Shown piece after piece: positions 45,500 to 53,397 of a stretch of 64,000 nucleotides of DNA. The stretch is from an uncultured Brevibacillus sp. (GTDB taxonomy: Bacteria; Bacillota; Bacilli; Brevibacillales; Brevibacillaceae): assembly GCF_947502445.1 (NCBI RefSeq), contig NZ_CANMZW010000005.1:124001-188000 (forward strand). The letters are read 5' to 3'. Below the pieces are notes generated by a model, which saw only the letters and a program-made list of their open reading frames with translations, made no database searches and was not told the DNA's origin. The stretch's first letter is position 1; each line of letters begins with the position of its first letter. Both the position numbers and the translations under genes were made by a program.

Positions 45500-45692
45500 A
45501 ACAGGCAGGTCTCCTGGCTTGAGGATCATCGCTATTCTTCTCCTTCCCGCACCCTTGTGGGCAGTGGATGGCGCCGTTGCCATGAAGAATAGCTACTCTC
45601 TTACAGTGGCGGGACCGCGTTGGTTTTTCACCAATCTTCCCTTTTAACCCTGCTACCGGGAAAAGCTTTTTCGCAGTAACAAGGACCTGTTT
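45500..45692 (-). promoter_or_regulatory. Cobalamin riboswitch aptamer
   Basis: The leader holds the full set of class elements on the minus strand. These are a GGGAAG...GGTGAAA...CC block, GGTCCCGCCACTGTAA at about 45602-45617, a variable peripheral hairpin, and the B12 box AAGCCAGGAGACCTGCCT at 45503-45520. It controls the whole 20-gene operon. A weak promoter (TTGTCA at 45727-45722 with an AT-rich -10) lies just upstream. Confidence 0.95.
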
Positions 45693-45879
45693 GTATCGTA
45701 TTCAATTCATTTTTCATTCTATGACAAGCACTTGTTTTAATAATAGCAAATGCTGGTCGGGATTCAAGCAAAAGCTGAGGAACAAACAAAACTCGGGTGC
45801 AAATTAATGTCGTACTACAGTAAAAAACCAGCTCAACGAAGCTGGCTTTTGCGCTTTCTTTTCTACTTGTCTACAAAGT

Positions 45880-48042
45880 CTATAAGAAGTCAGCCATGAT
45901 GACCTCGGTGTCAAAAGGCGTGATTCCACGGTCCAGCGAGAAAACCGTGTCTGCGTTTTCTGGCTGATCGGTTAGCGTCCCTCTCGCATGGACGTGAAGC
46001 GAAAACAGCTCATGGAGCGTTGGCTTCACCAACGTGGTCAGTGCTTTCCCTATCCACTCCATCCCCCCGCTGTTTGCCTCTACATTGTTGACAAAGCGTG
46101 GGTGCGAGCGCAAGGCGACATCTGTCCAGATCACTTTACGTTCTACCAGATCGAGTATGACAGGAATACTGATTGAAGTATTGGACGCAAGATCGACCTT
46201 GTCCTGCACAGTCTGCGGTTCAAAAATTTCCCCTGACTGAGGCTCTGTACGGATCATCCAGCCTGCATAGCATTCTGGCAACTCGCAATACGGTTGATTC
46301 GTAAATGAATTCAGTGACATCACGACATATCGTCCGCCATACCGAATGATGGATTCGATATCCAGATCAATAAATTCACAGGCACCATTTGGAGCTTTCA
46401 CGATATCTCCGCTATGGTATGCCTGATACTTCGCAGAGCGTAAATTGGTATAGGAGATATGCTCCAGGTACTTCCATTTCGCACTATACAGCACCGCTGA
46501 CAAATCGACATCGACGCGACCTGTTGGCACACCATTCACCTTGCCTTCTCTCCACCATGTAAAAAAGCGGATGGTCCCACCTTCTGGAATTGCAATCCTG
46601 GAGCCGCGAACCAGTGTGCGAAGCGCCTTGCTTGCTGAACGCTGAGAAAACGGGACGAGATGCTCATGTAGGCGTGGGTCCATATAGACTTTTCCGAGTG
46701 GCGGCAAAGCTGCAAACCGCTGCAAAAGCACCTCGCGGCAAATCATCGCCGCCTTTTGCCGAATAGGTTCCTCCAGACTCACAAGCGTATTTGGCACCGC
46801 CTGTACTTTTGCCACTTCTCCTTTTGGAAAAAAGGTCCGCCATTTTCCGTAGGCTTCTCTTTTGACGAAATGGTTCATTACCTGCAGCAGCACGGGGGTG
46901 GATACAGATGCGGCGATTTTTGCAAATGACTCCAGCACGACTTCCCTATTTTCAGATATCCGAAGCAAATGGTCTAATCGGCGGGCGAACTCCCCCGGTC
47001 TCTCACCGAGGAGCTGTACAGCCCCGGCTACATCCCCATAAACCAAGGCTTTCTCGACCTTGCTGCCCATCGTCTCGATTTTATGATTGTTGCGTAATAC
47101 GTCAAACGCTTCAGCCGTTTTTGGATACCGCTCCTGATACTCAAATGGGTGCAAAATTTCTCCGAGACGAATCCAGCGATTTTTGTAGCGCAGCATATCT
47201 TCGATTAAATTGGGACTGGCTTCTAGCAAGCGCAGGAGCAAGCGTCTCTCGGAGCGTCTGAATTTGCGAAATTTGGTCGGCGCAGCCAGGCTCACATCCC
47301 CATCAGACAGCGCAACCGCAATTCGCAGCACGTCGGTCGCCGTTTTGCAGTAATTCGCAAAAAAATCAATAGGAAGCTTGTCATGCTTCAGCAATATACT
47401 TGCTACGATGGCGACATTTTCTTTGTGCGGGATTTCCGGTGGCAAGGCTTCTGCAATTCCAGCACACTCCTGAAGCAATACGTCCAAATCCTCTTTGTCT
47501 TTCACAGATAACGAGCTTTTCGCCCGCAGCAAATTCATCCCTACCTGCAACAGCTCTTCATCCGTTCCCAGCTCAATCAGCTTTAGACGGGATTCCTTTA
47601 TCAGCGGCAGTCTTTTTTTCACCTCATGCACAGGCAGCTGCCACGTCAAATAATGACGTATCGCTTGCAGGTAAAGCTCTCCATCGTTTGCTTCCATCAC
47701 TTGCTTGGGAAAATTCGGATACATCGGCTTGAAGCGTCTGGATGCACCCACCTTTTCCTTGAGTACAGATACCACAGTGGAATAGAGCGCGAAAAATTCC
47801 CCTTCTGATAATGTCCGGATTCTCTCCAACAGCTCGAGAGAAAACGTATAACCGAGACTCTCAATGTTACGCAAGGCCGCAGCCAAATAAGAGACAGGCA
47901 GATCATTGCTACCGTGCTCTACCACAATTTTATTTTTCCGCCACAGGTAAACTTGATTTTTCATAAGAGCTAGCACCCATCCATTCTTCGTTACCGCAGC
48001 AGCCTGGCTACGACCAGTCTTTTGACCAAGTCCGGACTGCAC
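45880..48042 (-). CDS. Large TerD-related protein (MXAN_6230/SCO0854-like)
   Basis: The 720-residue product has a long, probably helical N-terminal part (about 1-530) with no motif I recognise. Its C-terminal region (about 545-690) has the strand pattern of TerD/tellurite-stress proteins (IRFFTWWREG, GRVDVDLSAVLY, FIDLDIESIIRYGGRYVVMSLNSF in pieces, VDLASNTSISIPVILDL). I recall this combination in the MXAN_6230/SCO0854 family, whose members usually carry a RING-like domain; no cysteine cluster of that type is seen here. The start is doubtful: the GTG at 48042 has no ribosome site, and the ATG at 47964 is an alternative. It is a lone gene with no other ter genes nearby. Confidence 0.6.
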   Translation of the reverse strand: MQSGLGQKTGRSQAAAVTKNGWVLALMKNQVYLWRKNKIVVEHGSNDLPVSYLAAALRNIESLGYTFSLELLERIRTLSEGEFFALYSTVVSVLKEKVGASRRFKPMYPNFPKQVMEANDGELYLQAIRHYLTWQLPVHEVKKRLPLIKESRLKLIELGTDEELLQVGMNLLRAKSSLSVKDKEDLDVLLQECAGIAEALPPEIPHKENVAIVASILLKHDKLPIDFFANYCKTATDVLRIAVALSDGDVSLAAPTKFRKFRRSERRLLLRLLEASPNLIEDMLRYKNRWIRLGEILHPFEYQERYPKTAEAFDVLRNNHKIETMGSKVEKALVYGDVAGAVQLLGERPGEFARRLDHLLRISENREVVLESFAKIAASVSTPVLLQVMNHFVKREAYGKWRTFFPKGEVAKVQAVPNTLVSLEEPIRQKAAMICREVLLQRFAALPPLGKVYMDPRLHEHLVPFSQRSASKALRTLVRGSRIAIPEGGTIRFFTWWREGKVNGVPTGRVDVDLSAVLYSAKWKYLEHISYTNLRSAKYQAYHSGDIVKAPNGACEFIDLDIESIIRYGGRYVVMSLNSFTNQPYCELPECYAGWMIRTEPQSGEIFEPQTVQDKVDLASNTSISIPVILDLVERKVIWTDVALRSHPRFVNNVEANSGGMEWIGKALTTLVKPTLHELFSLHVHARGTLTDQPENADTVFSLDRGITPFDTEVIMADFL

Positions 48043-48086
48043 GTAATTTGGGTATAAGAAAACCTCTATCGAAGCCTCCTCAATGA

Positions 48087-48275
48087 AGAGCGACCGCGTT
48101 TAGCGGAAAGTTTCACCGAAGTAATGCTGGGAGCGGACACTGAGGTACCTTGTCATGCGCTCCGGAATTCATAAGCGTCACGCTTATAAATCCCTATACG
48201 TAAAAAAATCAGGAAAGTAGTACCCCTAAGCTCAATTGGATTAGAAGGAAGGTGTACAATAGCCTGATTTTTTAT
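48087..48275. other. Structured non-coding stretch in a divergent intergenic region
   Basis: Two hairpins stand out in the 392-base gap. GGAGCG...CGCTCC near 48130-48165 has internal GACA/TGTC pairing. A long one (AAAAAATCAGG at 48203-48213 with CCTGATTTTTT at 48263-48273) ends in a T-run like a terminator. No plus-strand gene precedes them. A small RNA or a remnant element is possible. Confidence 0.4.
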
Positions 48276-48335
48276 GAACTTTGTTATTTTTACCGATTTT
48301 ACCGCTTTTTTGGTTGTACGTAAAGTGTTATTGTT

Positions 48336-48350
48336 TTAAAATTATTTTAA
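48336..48350. promoter_or_regulatory. PerR-like operator upstream of the peroxiredoxin gene
   Basis: TTAAAATTATTTTAA is a perfect palindrome around its central base and matches the Per box TTATAATNATTATAA at 12 of 14 positions. A second, weaker match (10 of 14) lies at 48362-48376. The position, 85-100 bases before the peroxiredoxin start, suits peroxide-responsive control. Confidence 0.55.
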
Positions 48351-48434
48351 TTTGATATTGATTATAATTATTTCTCATGCTACTTTAATACCAGAACCTT
48401 ACATATATGATAGCTCATACGAGGAGAGATTACG

Positions 48435-48971
48435 ATGACAGCACGTATTGGACTTCCTGCACCTGATTTTACGATGGACACCGTTACCTTTGACAACGGC
48501 TTTCCCCTGCCCAAAAGCCTGGTAGACTATCGCGGCAAATGGCTTCTTTTGTTCTTTTACCCGTTTGACTTTTCCAAGGTGTGTCCGACTGAAATTTTGA
48601 GCCTGAATCGGAGCATCAAGGAGTTTGCGGATCTGAATGTCGAGGTGCTTGGCGTAAGCGGCGACAGTATCCACTCCCATAAAGCATGGATGAGATCCAG
48701 CGAAGGAATCGGTCCACTTTCTTTCCCGCTCGCATCTGATTATGGCAAGGAAGCCACTCTCGCCTACGGTGTATTGGACGAAGCAAGCAAAGCACCGCTG
48801 CGTGCGAGCTTTATCATCGATCCAGAAGGCGTCCTGCAATACTCTGTCATCTCCAACTCCAAAGTAGGTCGAAGCGTAGACGAAACCATTCGGGTAATCG
48901 AAGCACTGCAATCTGGCGGCTTGTGCCCGATGGATTGGAAGCCTGGGCAAAAAACGATTTCTACTACGTAA
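48435..48971 (+). CDS. 2-Cys peroxiredoxin (AhpC/Prx family)
   Basis: Reduces peroxides by cysteine chemistry. The 178-residue product has the peroxidatic Cys50 in DFSKVCPTEI, the usual LLFFYPFDF strand before it, the active-site Arg in PLRASFIID, and a resolving Cys164 in GLCPMDWKPG, so it is a typical 2-Cys enzyme. The VCPTEI motif is that of AhpC. There is no ahpF beside it; the reductant is unknown. ATG follows GAGGAGAG. A terminator comes after it. Confidence 0.92.
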   Translation: MTARIGLPAPDFTMDTVTFDNGFPLPKSLVDYRGKWLLLFFYPFDFSKVCPTEILSLNRSIKEFADLNVEVLGVSGDSIHSHKAWMRSSEGIGPLSFPLASDYGKEATLAYGVLDEASKAPLRASFIIDPEGVLQYSVISNSKVGRSVDETIRVIEALQSGGLCPMDWKPGQKTISTT

Positions 48972-48982
48972 GATATAAAAAA

Positions 48983-49020
48983 CAAGACGCGGGGGCATTT
49001 GATTGCCACCCGCTTTTTTG
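48983..49020 (+). terminator. Intrinsic terminator after the peroxiredoxin gene
   Basis: GCGGGGGCA and TGCCACCCGC pair with one bulge, followed by six T residues. Confidence 0.85.
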
Positions 49021-49031
49021 TTCCTAGCTGC

Positions 49032-50606
49032 CTACCTCGACACCGCCGGATAAGGAAATAAATCCACCACCCGCACACTTTCTCCGCTCTCGTTTGTATA
49101 CACGACGTGCTCCCGCTGCAATTCTCGCGGACTTTCCAAGCCACAGGCCGCAGCCAATGAAAACAAGCCTTCTCGTAGCTGCAAAATGTAATTCATAACA
49201 CGCCACTGTTTTTCTTCAGGGGCGAGCGCCTCCTGGTATTTGGAGTCGGTTGTCGTAATCCCTGTCGGACACTTGCCTGTATGGCATTGCATTGCCATGA
49301 TACAGCCGTTAGCCATCATAAATCCTCGCGCCGAGCTGACGCAGTCTGCGCCCAGCGCAAGCGCAATCGCTACCTTGTCTGGTGTAACCAGCTTTCCAGA
49401 AGCAAAAATTTTGAAGCGATCGCGCACACCGAACTTCCTCGCTGTATCGTCGAGAATAAGCAAGGCTGGATACAGTGGCAACCCCATGCCATCTGCCATC
49501 GCCTTGAAGGTTGCACCAGAGCCACCCTCTGAGCCATCTACCGTAATAAAATCTGGATAAATGTCCATCTCCAGCATGCTGGCAAAGAACGGCTCGAGTC
49601 GCTTTGGATCACCCACAACAATTTTTACCCCGACAGGCTTTCCCCCTGCCTCCTGCAACGTTCCGATGAAGCGCAATGCTTGCTCGGGATTGGTCAAAAA
49701 CTCAAAGCGATTGGGTGAATTCACCGTCTTGCCGACAGGAACCAATCGGGCAGCCGCTACCTTCTCCGTGACCTTCGAGCCTTCGAGGTGTCCGCCCCGG
49801 ATTTTTGCTCCCTGATGAAACTTCAGCTCGAATGCCTTGATATTTGGAATCTCTGCCTTGCTCTTGTATTCTTCTATAGAAAAATGGCCCGTATCATCGC
49901 GAAAGCCAAACATGCCTGGACCGATCTGTGAAATGATGTCCACCCCTGTAGACAGGTGCACCTCCGCCACTCCGCCCTCCCCGGTATTGATCCACGAGCC
50001 GCCAGCCATATGCGCTCCGCTGCCGGTAGACAAAATATAATTTTCACCGACCGCTCCATACGAGGTCGCAGAAGCGCCGAACATGCCTGACAGCCGCCAA
50101 GGGTGCCGACGATTTTCGCCAACCACGATGACATCCGTATCATGCAAAAGCCACGGCGATACTTCCCCCGATATGAATTTTTCTCTACGCGTAAACAGTC
50201 CTTCGTCGGTAATGACATACTTTTTTCCTGGAACAGTCTTTTCATTATTGACCCGCAGCTCACTTGTCAATTTGGGAAACATGGCATTGGACAAATAAAA
50301 GCCGGGCTTCTCGTAATCCCGTCTGCCGCCAAATGAAATCAGATCCGTCCGATATTTTGCTGCATAGACAAGACCGACAAAGTCCGCACGAGAAAACGGC
50401 TTTCCCTCCGTATCGTTGTCAAACCAATACTGACGGAATTCAGGTCCGAGCTTTTCAAGCAAGTAACGAACCCATCCCAAAAACGGATGAGAACGAATGA
50501 TAGAATGCTTCGGCTGCTTCGACAACATGTACATATAGCTAAAAAAGACCAGCGGTGGCAAAACAATTATGATCAGTACAATGACTAACAAAATCGTGTT
50601 TGTCAT
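49032..50606 (-). CDS. FMN-binding glutamate-synthase-like protein (membrane-anchored)
   Basis: The 524-residue product begins with a transmembrane helix (residues about 3-25). It continues as the FMN-binding TIM-barrel domain of the glutamate synthase large subunit: GAHMAGGSWINTGEGGVAEVH, FELKFHQGAKIRGGHLEGSKVTEKVAAARLVP in pieces, ITVDGSEGGSGATFKAMADGMGLP in pieces, and CIMAMQCHTGKCPTGITTTD in pieces with cysteines for a 3Fe-4S cluster. It lacks the glutamine amidotransferase and GltB C-terminal domains. The substrate of these stand-alone proteins is not well defined. ATG at 50606 has GGGAGGGAG upstream. Confidence 0.88.
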   Translation of the reverse strand: MTNTILLVIVLIIIVLPPLVFFSYMYMLSKQPKHSIIRSHPFLGWVRYLLEKLGPEFRQYWFDNDTEGKPFSRADFVGLVYAAKYRTDLISFGGRRDYEKPGFYLSNAMFPKLTSELRVNNEKTVPGKKYVITDEGLFTRREKFISGEVSPWLLHDTDVIVVGENRRHPWRLSGMFGASATSYGAVGENYILSTGSGAHMAGGSWINTGEGGVAEVHLSTGVDIISQIGPGMFGFRDDTGHFSIEEYKSKAEIPNIKAFELKFHQGAKIRGGHLEGSKVTEKVAAARLVPVGKTVNSPNRFEFLTNPEQALRFIGTLQEAGGKPVGVKIVVGDPKRLEPFFASMLEMDIYPDFITVDGSEGGSGATFKAMADGMGLPLYPALLILDDTARKFGVRDRFKIFASGKLVTPDKVAIALALGADCVSSARGFMMANGCIMAMQCHTGKCPTGITTTDSKYQEALAPEEKQWRVMNYILQLREGLFSLAAACGLESPRELQREHVVYTNESGESVRVVDLFPYPAVSR

Positions 50607-50792
50607 CTTGCAACTCCCTCCCGTAACACAGGTGTCCATGATTTACCTATACATAGAATACGTCCATTTCCAATTCTCATTCGGTCTTCTCGTACGTTTC
50701 CGTTTTTCAACCATCCTTACTGCTGATCATGTAAAGAGACAAGGCTATGCTTCGTGAGATGTCCGACTGCACGTGAAAAATAGACAAAAAAT

Positions 50793-50846
50793 AAAAAGAG
50801 ACAGCCCCGAAAGCTACTCTCCCTAGCTTTCGGTTGTCCCTTTTTC
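50793..50846. terminator. Bidirectional intrinsic terminator
   Basis: AAAAAGAGACAGCCCCGAAA with AGCTA pairs with TAGCTTTCGGTTGTCCCTTTTT over about 22 positions with three mismatches, with A- and T-runs on the outside. It lies directly downstream of the small minus-strand gene at 50883-51194. Confidence 0.85.
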
Positions 50847-50882
50847 AAAATGATGAGGTCGTTGCATCCTCTATGTACGCCA

Positions 50883-51194
50883 CTAGTCGTATTTCTCGTC
50901 TTCGATCCTCGTCTCGCCTTCTACGATCAGCTCCAGTTCTGTCTCGAAGTTCAACAGAATTTCCACTGGCAGCTGCTCTTCCAGCTTAGCCATATCCGGC
51001 AAAAGCAAGGCATCCTCCAGAGTTGTTGGCTTTGACTCTAGATTGCCAAACCATACCCGAATTTGCTCCATCAAATGATAAAAGGAAGCCTCAAATGTAT
51101 TGGCATCATCCTCAGCTTCGTCTTCGTGGCTCTTTTTCATGCGCTCCCAATTGGCGAGCATGATATGTAGTGCCTTTTTGATCGTCGCATCCAT
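50883..51194 (-). CDS. Small acidic hypothetical protein
   Basis: A 103-residue, acidic, helix-rich protein. It starts MDATIKKALHIMLANWERM and ends in an acidic tail (VEGETRIEDEKYD). No family recognised. The ATG at 51194 has GAGGGAACGAGG upstream and is preferred to a longer frame. It has its own terminator and diverges from the nos cluster. Confidence 0.6.
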   Translation of the reverse strand: MDATIKKALHIMLANWERMKKSHEDEAEDDANTFEASFYHLMEQIRVWFGNLESKPTTLEDALLLPDMAKLEEQLPVEILLNFETELELIVEGETRIEDEKYD

Positions 51195-51291
51195 ACCTCG
51201 TTCCCTCCTCCATTTGTCACAATTTCTTCTCATTATGAACCTATTCCGCGCTGATTGCCATCGCGCTTTTCCCTCTCATCATTTCCATTTT

Positions 51292-51316
51292 TGTAAAATC
51301 GTTGCGATTTTTGACA
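51292..51316. promoter_or_regulatory. Palindrome in the nosD upstream region, possible operator
   Basis: AAAATCG (51295-51301) and CGATTTT (51305-51311) flank TTG, with outer TGT and ACA. A TTGACA hexamer overlaps the right arm (51311-51316). It could be an operator for nosD or for the divergent small gene. The regulator is not known. Confidence 0.4.
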
Positions 51317-51406
51317 CGTTTTATAGCCCGGTTGAGTCATCCGAAATGAAAGCCGGACTGCTATGCTAAAAGTGGCTCGAACAAGGAGTGGAAAGGGGGA
51401 AGAACC

Positions 51407-52819
51407 CTGATTTGGAGATGGAAAAGTCGCCGTTTTTTCCGCTATCTGTCACTGGCAAGCACGGCCAGTCTCATCATGTTTCTGGTTCCAATTGGCATAA
51501 GGGCAGCAGAGGGCGCCAACAACCTGCAAGCCATGCTCGACCAGGCTCGCCCCGGGGATACCATATCCATACCTGAAGGGGATTACGAGGGGCCGATACA
51601 GATAACCAAACCCCTCGTCCTGCTGGCAAAAGGGAATGTGAAGCTGACAAATCCCAGTGATGAAGCTGCTGTTACGATCCAAAGCGACAACGTCACGATT
51701 CAGGGAATCAAGATCGTAGACAAACGGGTTAACAGTGAGGATGCGTCACTTGTAATCTGGGGCAATCAGAACGTCTTGGAGCAAATCGTAATCGAAACGA
51801 TGGGCACAGGCATACAGCTGCGGGAGGCCAACTCCAATACGCTGCACAACATCCAGGTAATCGGCAAAGTAAAAGAAAGAGGCGCAGGTAGCGACCCAGG
51901 ACACGATCACAGCAAGCACCTGACAAAAGGCCAGGAGACACCAAAAAGCAACGTAATCGCGCAAAAAGGAAATGGCATTGACTTGTACGATTCACACCAG
52001 AACCGGATTATAGCCAATCAGGTCACGAACGCATTTGACGGTATTTATGTGGAGCGCAGCAATGGCAATGAAATCACACAAAATCACGTAGAAAAATCGC
52101 GGTACGGCTATCATTTCATGGGAACCTCCGGCAGCATTCTTGCGGAGAATACCGGAAGTGAAAACGTGACTGGCGCCATGCTGATGGAGACGACCAAAGC
52201 TGCTGTTCTAGGTAATCAACTGCTCAAGCAGCAAAAAAACCCCAATTCCCAAGGTATCCTCCTCTATGAGGTGACGAATTCAAAATTGGAAGGAAATCAG
52301 ATCGAGGGCAACCGGGTCGGACTTTATTTGGAACGATCTGAGGGAATAACGGTACGCCAGAATCAGCTAAAGCTCAATTTTATCGGGATGCAGCTCCTTA
52401 ATTCGCGCGACAACGTACTGACTGAAAACGTGTTTGTCTCAAACGTCATTCAAGCACAAGCACAAGACAGTACAACTGATCGACTGGATGGGAACTACTG
52501 GGACAATCTGCAAGGGCTTGATGTTAACGGTGATGCTCGCAGCGATCTTCCTTATGAAATGAATCCCTTTTATCTCGGTTTGACGGATGCTGTTCCTCCC
52601 TACCAGCTGTTTTTCCAGGCACCAGGCTTCGTGTTTCTCGAAGGGCTCTTTACTAACGGAACGGGCACAACCATACGTGACGCTGCCCCACTGATGAATC
52701 CACCCGAAATTCGGGCTCATGATGTCGGGGGCGGCAGCAGCTGGCTGACAGGTATTTTAGGAGCACTCTTATTGCTCGGTAGTGGTTCAATTATATATAC
52801 AGGAGTGAGAAAGCAATGA
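51407..52819 (+). CDS. nosD: NosD-like periplasmic beta-helix protein
   Basis: NosD is a right-handed parallel beta-helix protein that helps NosF/NosY mature the copper centre of nitrous-oxide reductase. The product has many short NosD/CASH repeats (for example GNQNVLEQIVIETMGTGIQLREANSNTLHNI in pieces and NGNEITQNHVEKS), DGNYWDN near the end, and a C-terminal transmembrane helix (LTGILGALLLLGSGSIIYTGV). The first standard start is the ATG at 51476, but the open frame runs back to 51350 and codes for an Arg-rich n-region and full hydrophobic core (RFFRYLSLASTASLIMFLV). A CTG at 51407, seven bases after GGGGG, or the next codon ATT, is therefore the probable start. Overlaps nosL by four bases. 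Confidence 0.82.
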   Translation: MIWRWKSRRFFRYLSLASTASLIMFLVPIGIRAAEGANNLQAMLDQARPGDTISIPEGDYEGPIQITKPLVLLAKGNVKLTNPSDEAAVTIQSDNVTIQGIKIVDKRVNSEDASLVIWGNQNVLEQIVIETMGTGIQLREANSNTLHNIQVIGKVKERGAGSDPGHDHSKHLTKGQETPKSNVIAQKGNGIDLYDSHQNRIIANQVTNAFDGIYVERSNGNEITQNHVEKSRYGYHFMGTSGSILAENTGSENVTGAMLMETTKAAVLGNQLLKQQKNPNSQGILLYEVTNSKLEGNQIEGNRVGLYLERSEGITVRQNQLKLNFIGMQLLNSRDNVLTENVFVSNVIQAQAQDSTTDRLDGNYWDNLQGLDVNGDARSDLPYEMNPFYLGLTDAVPPYQLFFQAPGFVFLEGLFTNGTGTTIRDAAPLMNPPEIRAHDVGGGSSWLTGILGALLLLGSGSIIYTGVRKQ

Positions 52820-53388
52820 AAAAATGGATAACAACAGTAGGTGTGATTGTAGGAATTAGCCTCATGATGATCGGCTGCGGCAAGCAGGAAGCGCAGCCAG
52901 CCGAGATTGCTGCAGGTGTAGACAAATGTGATATTTGTCACATGCAAGTGCCAAATGACCACAACGCTACCCAAATCGTTCTCAAGGATGGCAAGGTTCT
53001 GAAATTCGATGATATCGGCTGCATGCATGAGTGGACCGAGAAAAATGGTACGGAAACAGTCGATGTCCAGTTTGTTCGTGACTACTATACGGCTGAATGG
53101 ATGAAAGCAGATCAGGCTGCCTACGCCTATGACGCAACGTTCAAAACTCCAATGAGCTACGGCATTCACTCCTTTAAAGACAAAGCAGCAGCAGAGTCTT
53201 TCGTGCAAGAGCAGAAAAAGGGTGTTGTCACAGACCTAAAAGACCATGCGTGGGAACGCAGTATGAGCGGGCACATGAACAAGGACGGACACTCCTCCGG
53301 TGAGCACCAGCAGCAGGATGGCCATTCTACTGAAGGTCACTCTGAAGGCACACCAGCGGCAGACAGCAACACGCAATCAAAACACTAG
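52816..53388 (+). CDS. nosL: NosL-like copper-binding lipoprotein with His-rich tail
   Basis: NosL delivers Cu(I) to nitrous-oxide reductase. The 190-residue product has lipobox MIGC (Cys21), the copper motif DKCDICHMQVPND, the IGCMHEWTEK segment, and DYYTAEWMKADQAAYAYD, all of NosL type. Beyond residue about 150 there is an extra tail rich in His, Gln, Ser and Gly (GHMNKDGHSSGEHQQQDGH and further), likely a metal-gathering extension. ATG overlaps nosD by four bases. Confidence 0.9.
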   Translation: MKKWITTVGVIVGISLMMIGCGKQEAQPAEIAAGVDKCDICHMQVPNDHNATQIVLKDGKVLKFDDIGCMHEWTEKNGTETVDVQFVRDYYTAEWMKADQAAYAYDATFKTPMSYGIHSFKDKAAAESFVQEQKKGVVTDLKDHAWERSMSGHMNKDGHSSGEHQQQDGHSTEGHSEGTPAADSNTQSKH

Positions 53389-53397
53389 TGTAAGGAC

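Noticed and set aside
45359..45583. A 74-residue minus-strand frame upstream of cobO
   Set aside because: It lies wholly inside the cobalamin riboswitch and its terminator; the base pattern is explained by RNA structure and there is no ribosome site.
48399..48998. A 199-residue minus-strand frame opposite the peroxiredoxin gene
   Set aside because: Antisense shadow; the plus strand carries a clear 2-Cys peroxiredoxin with ribosome site and terminator.
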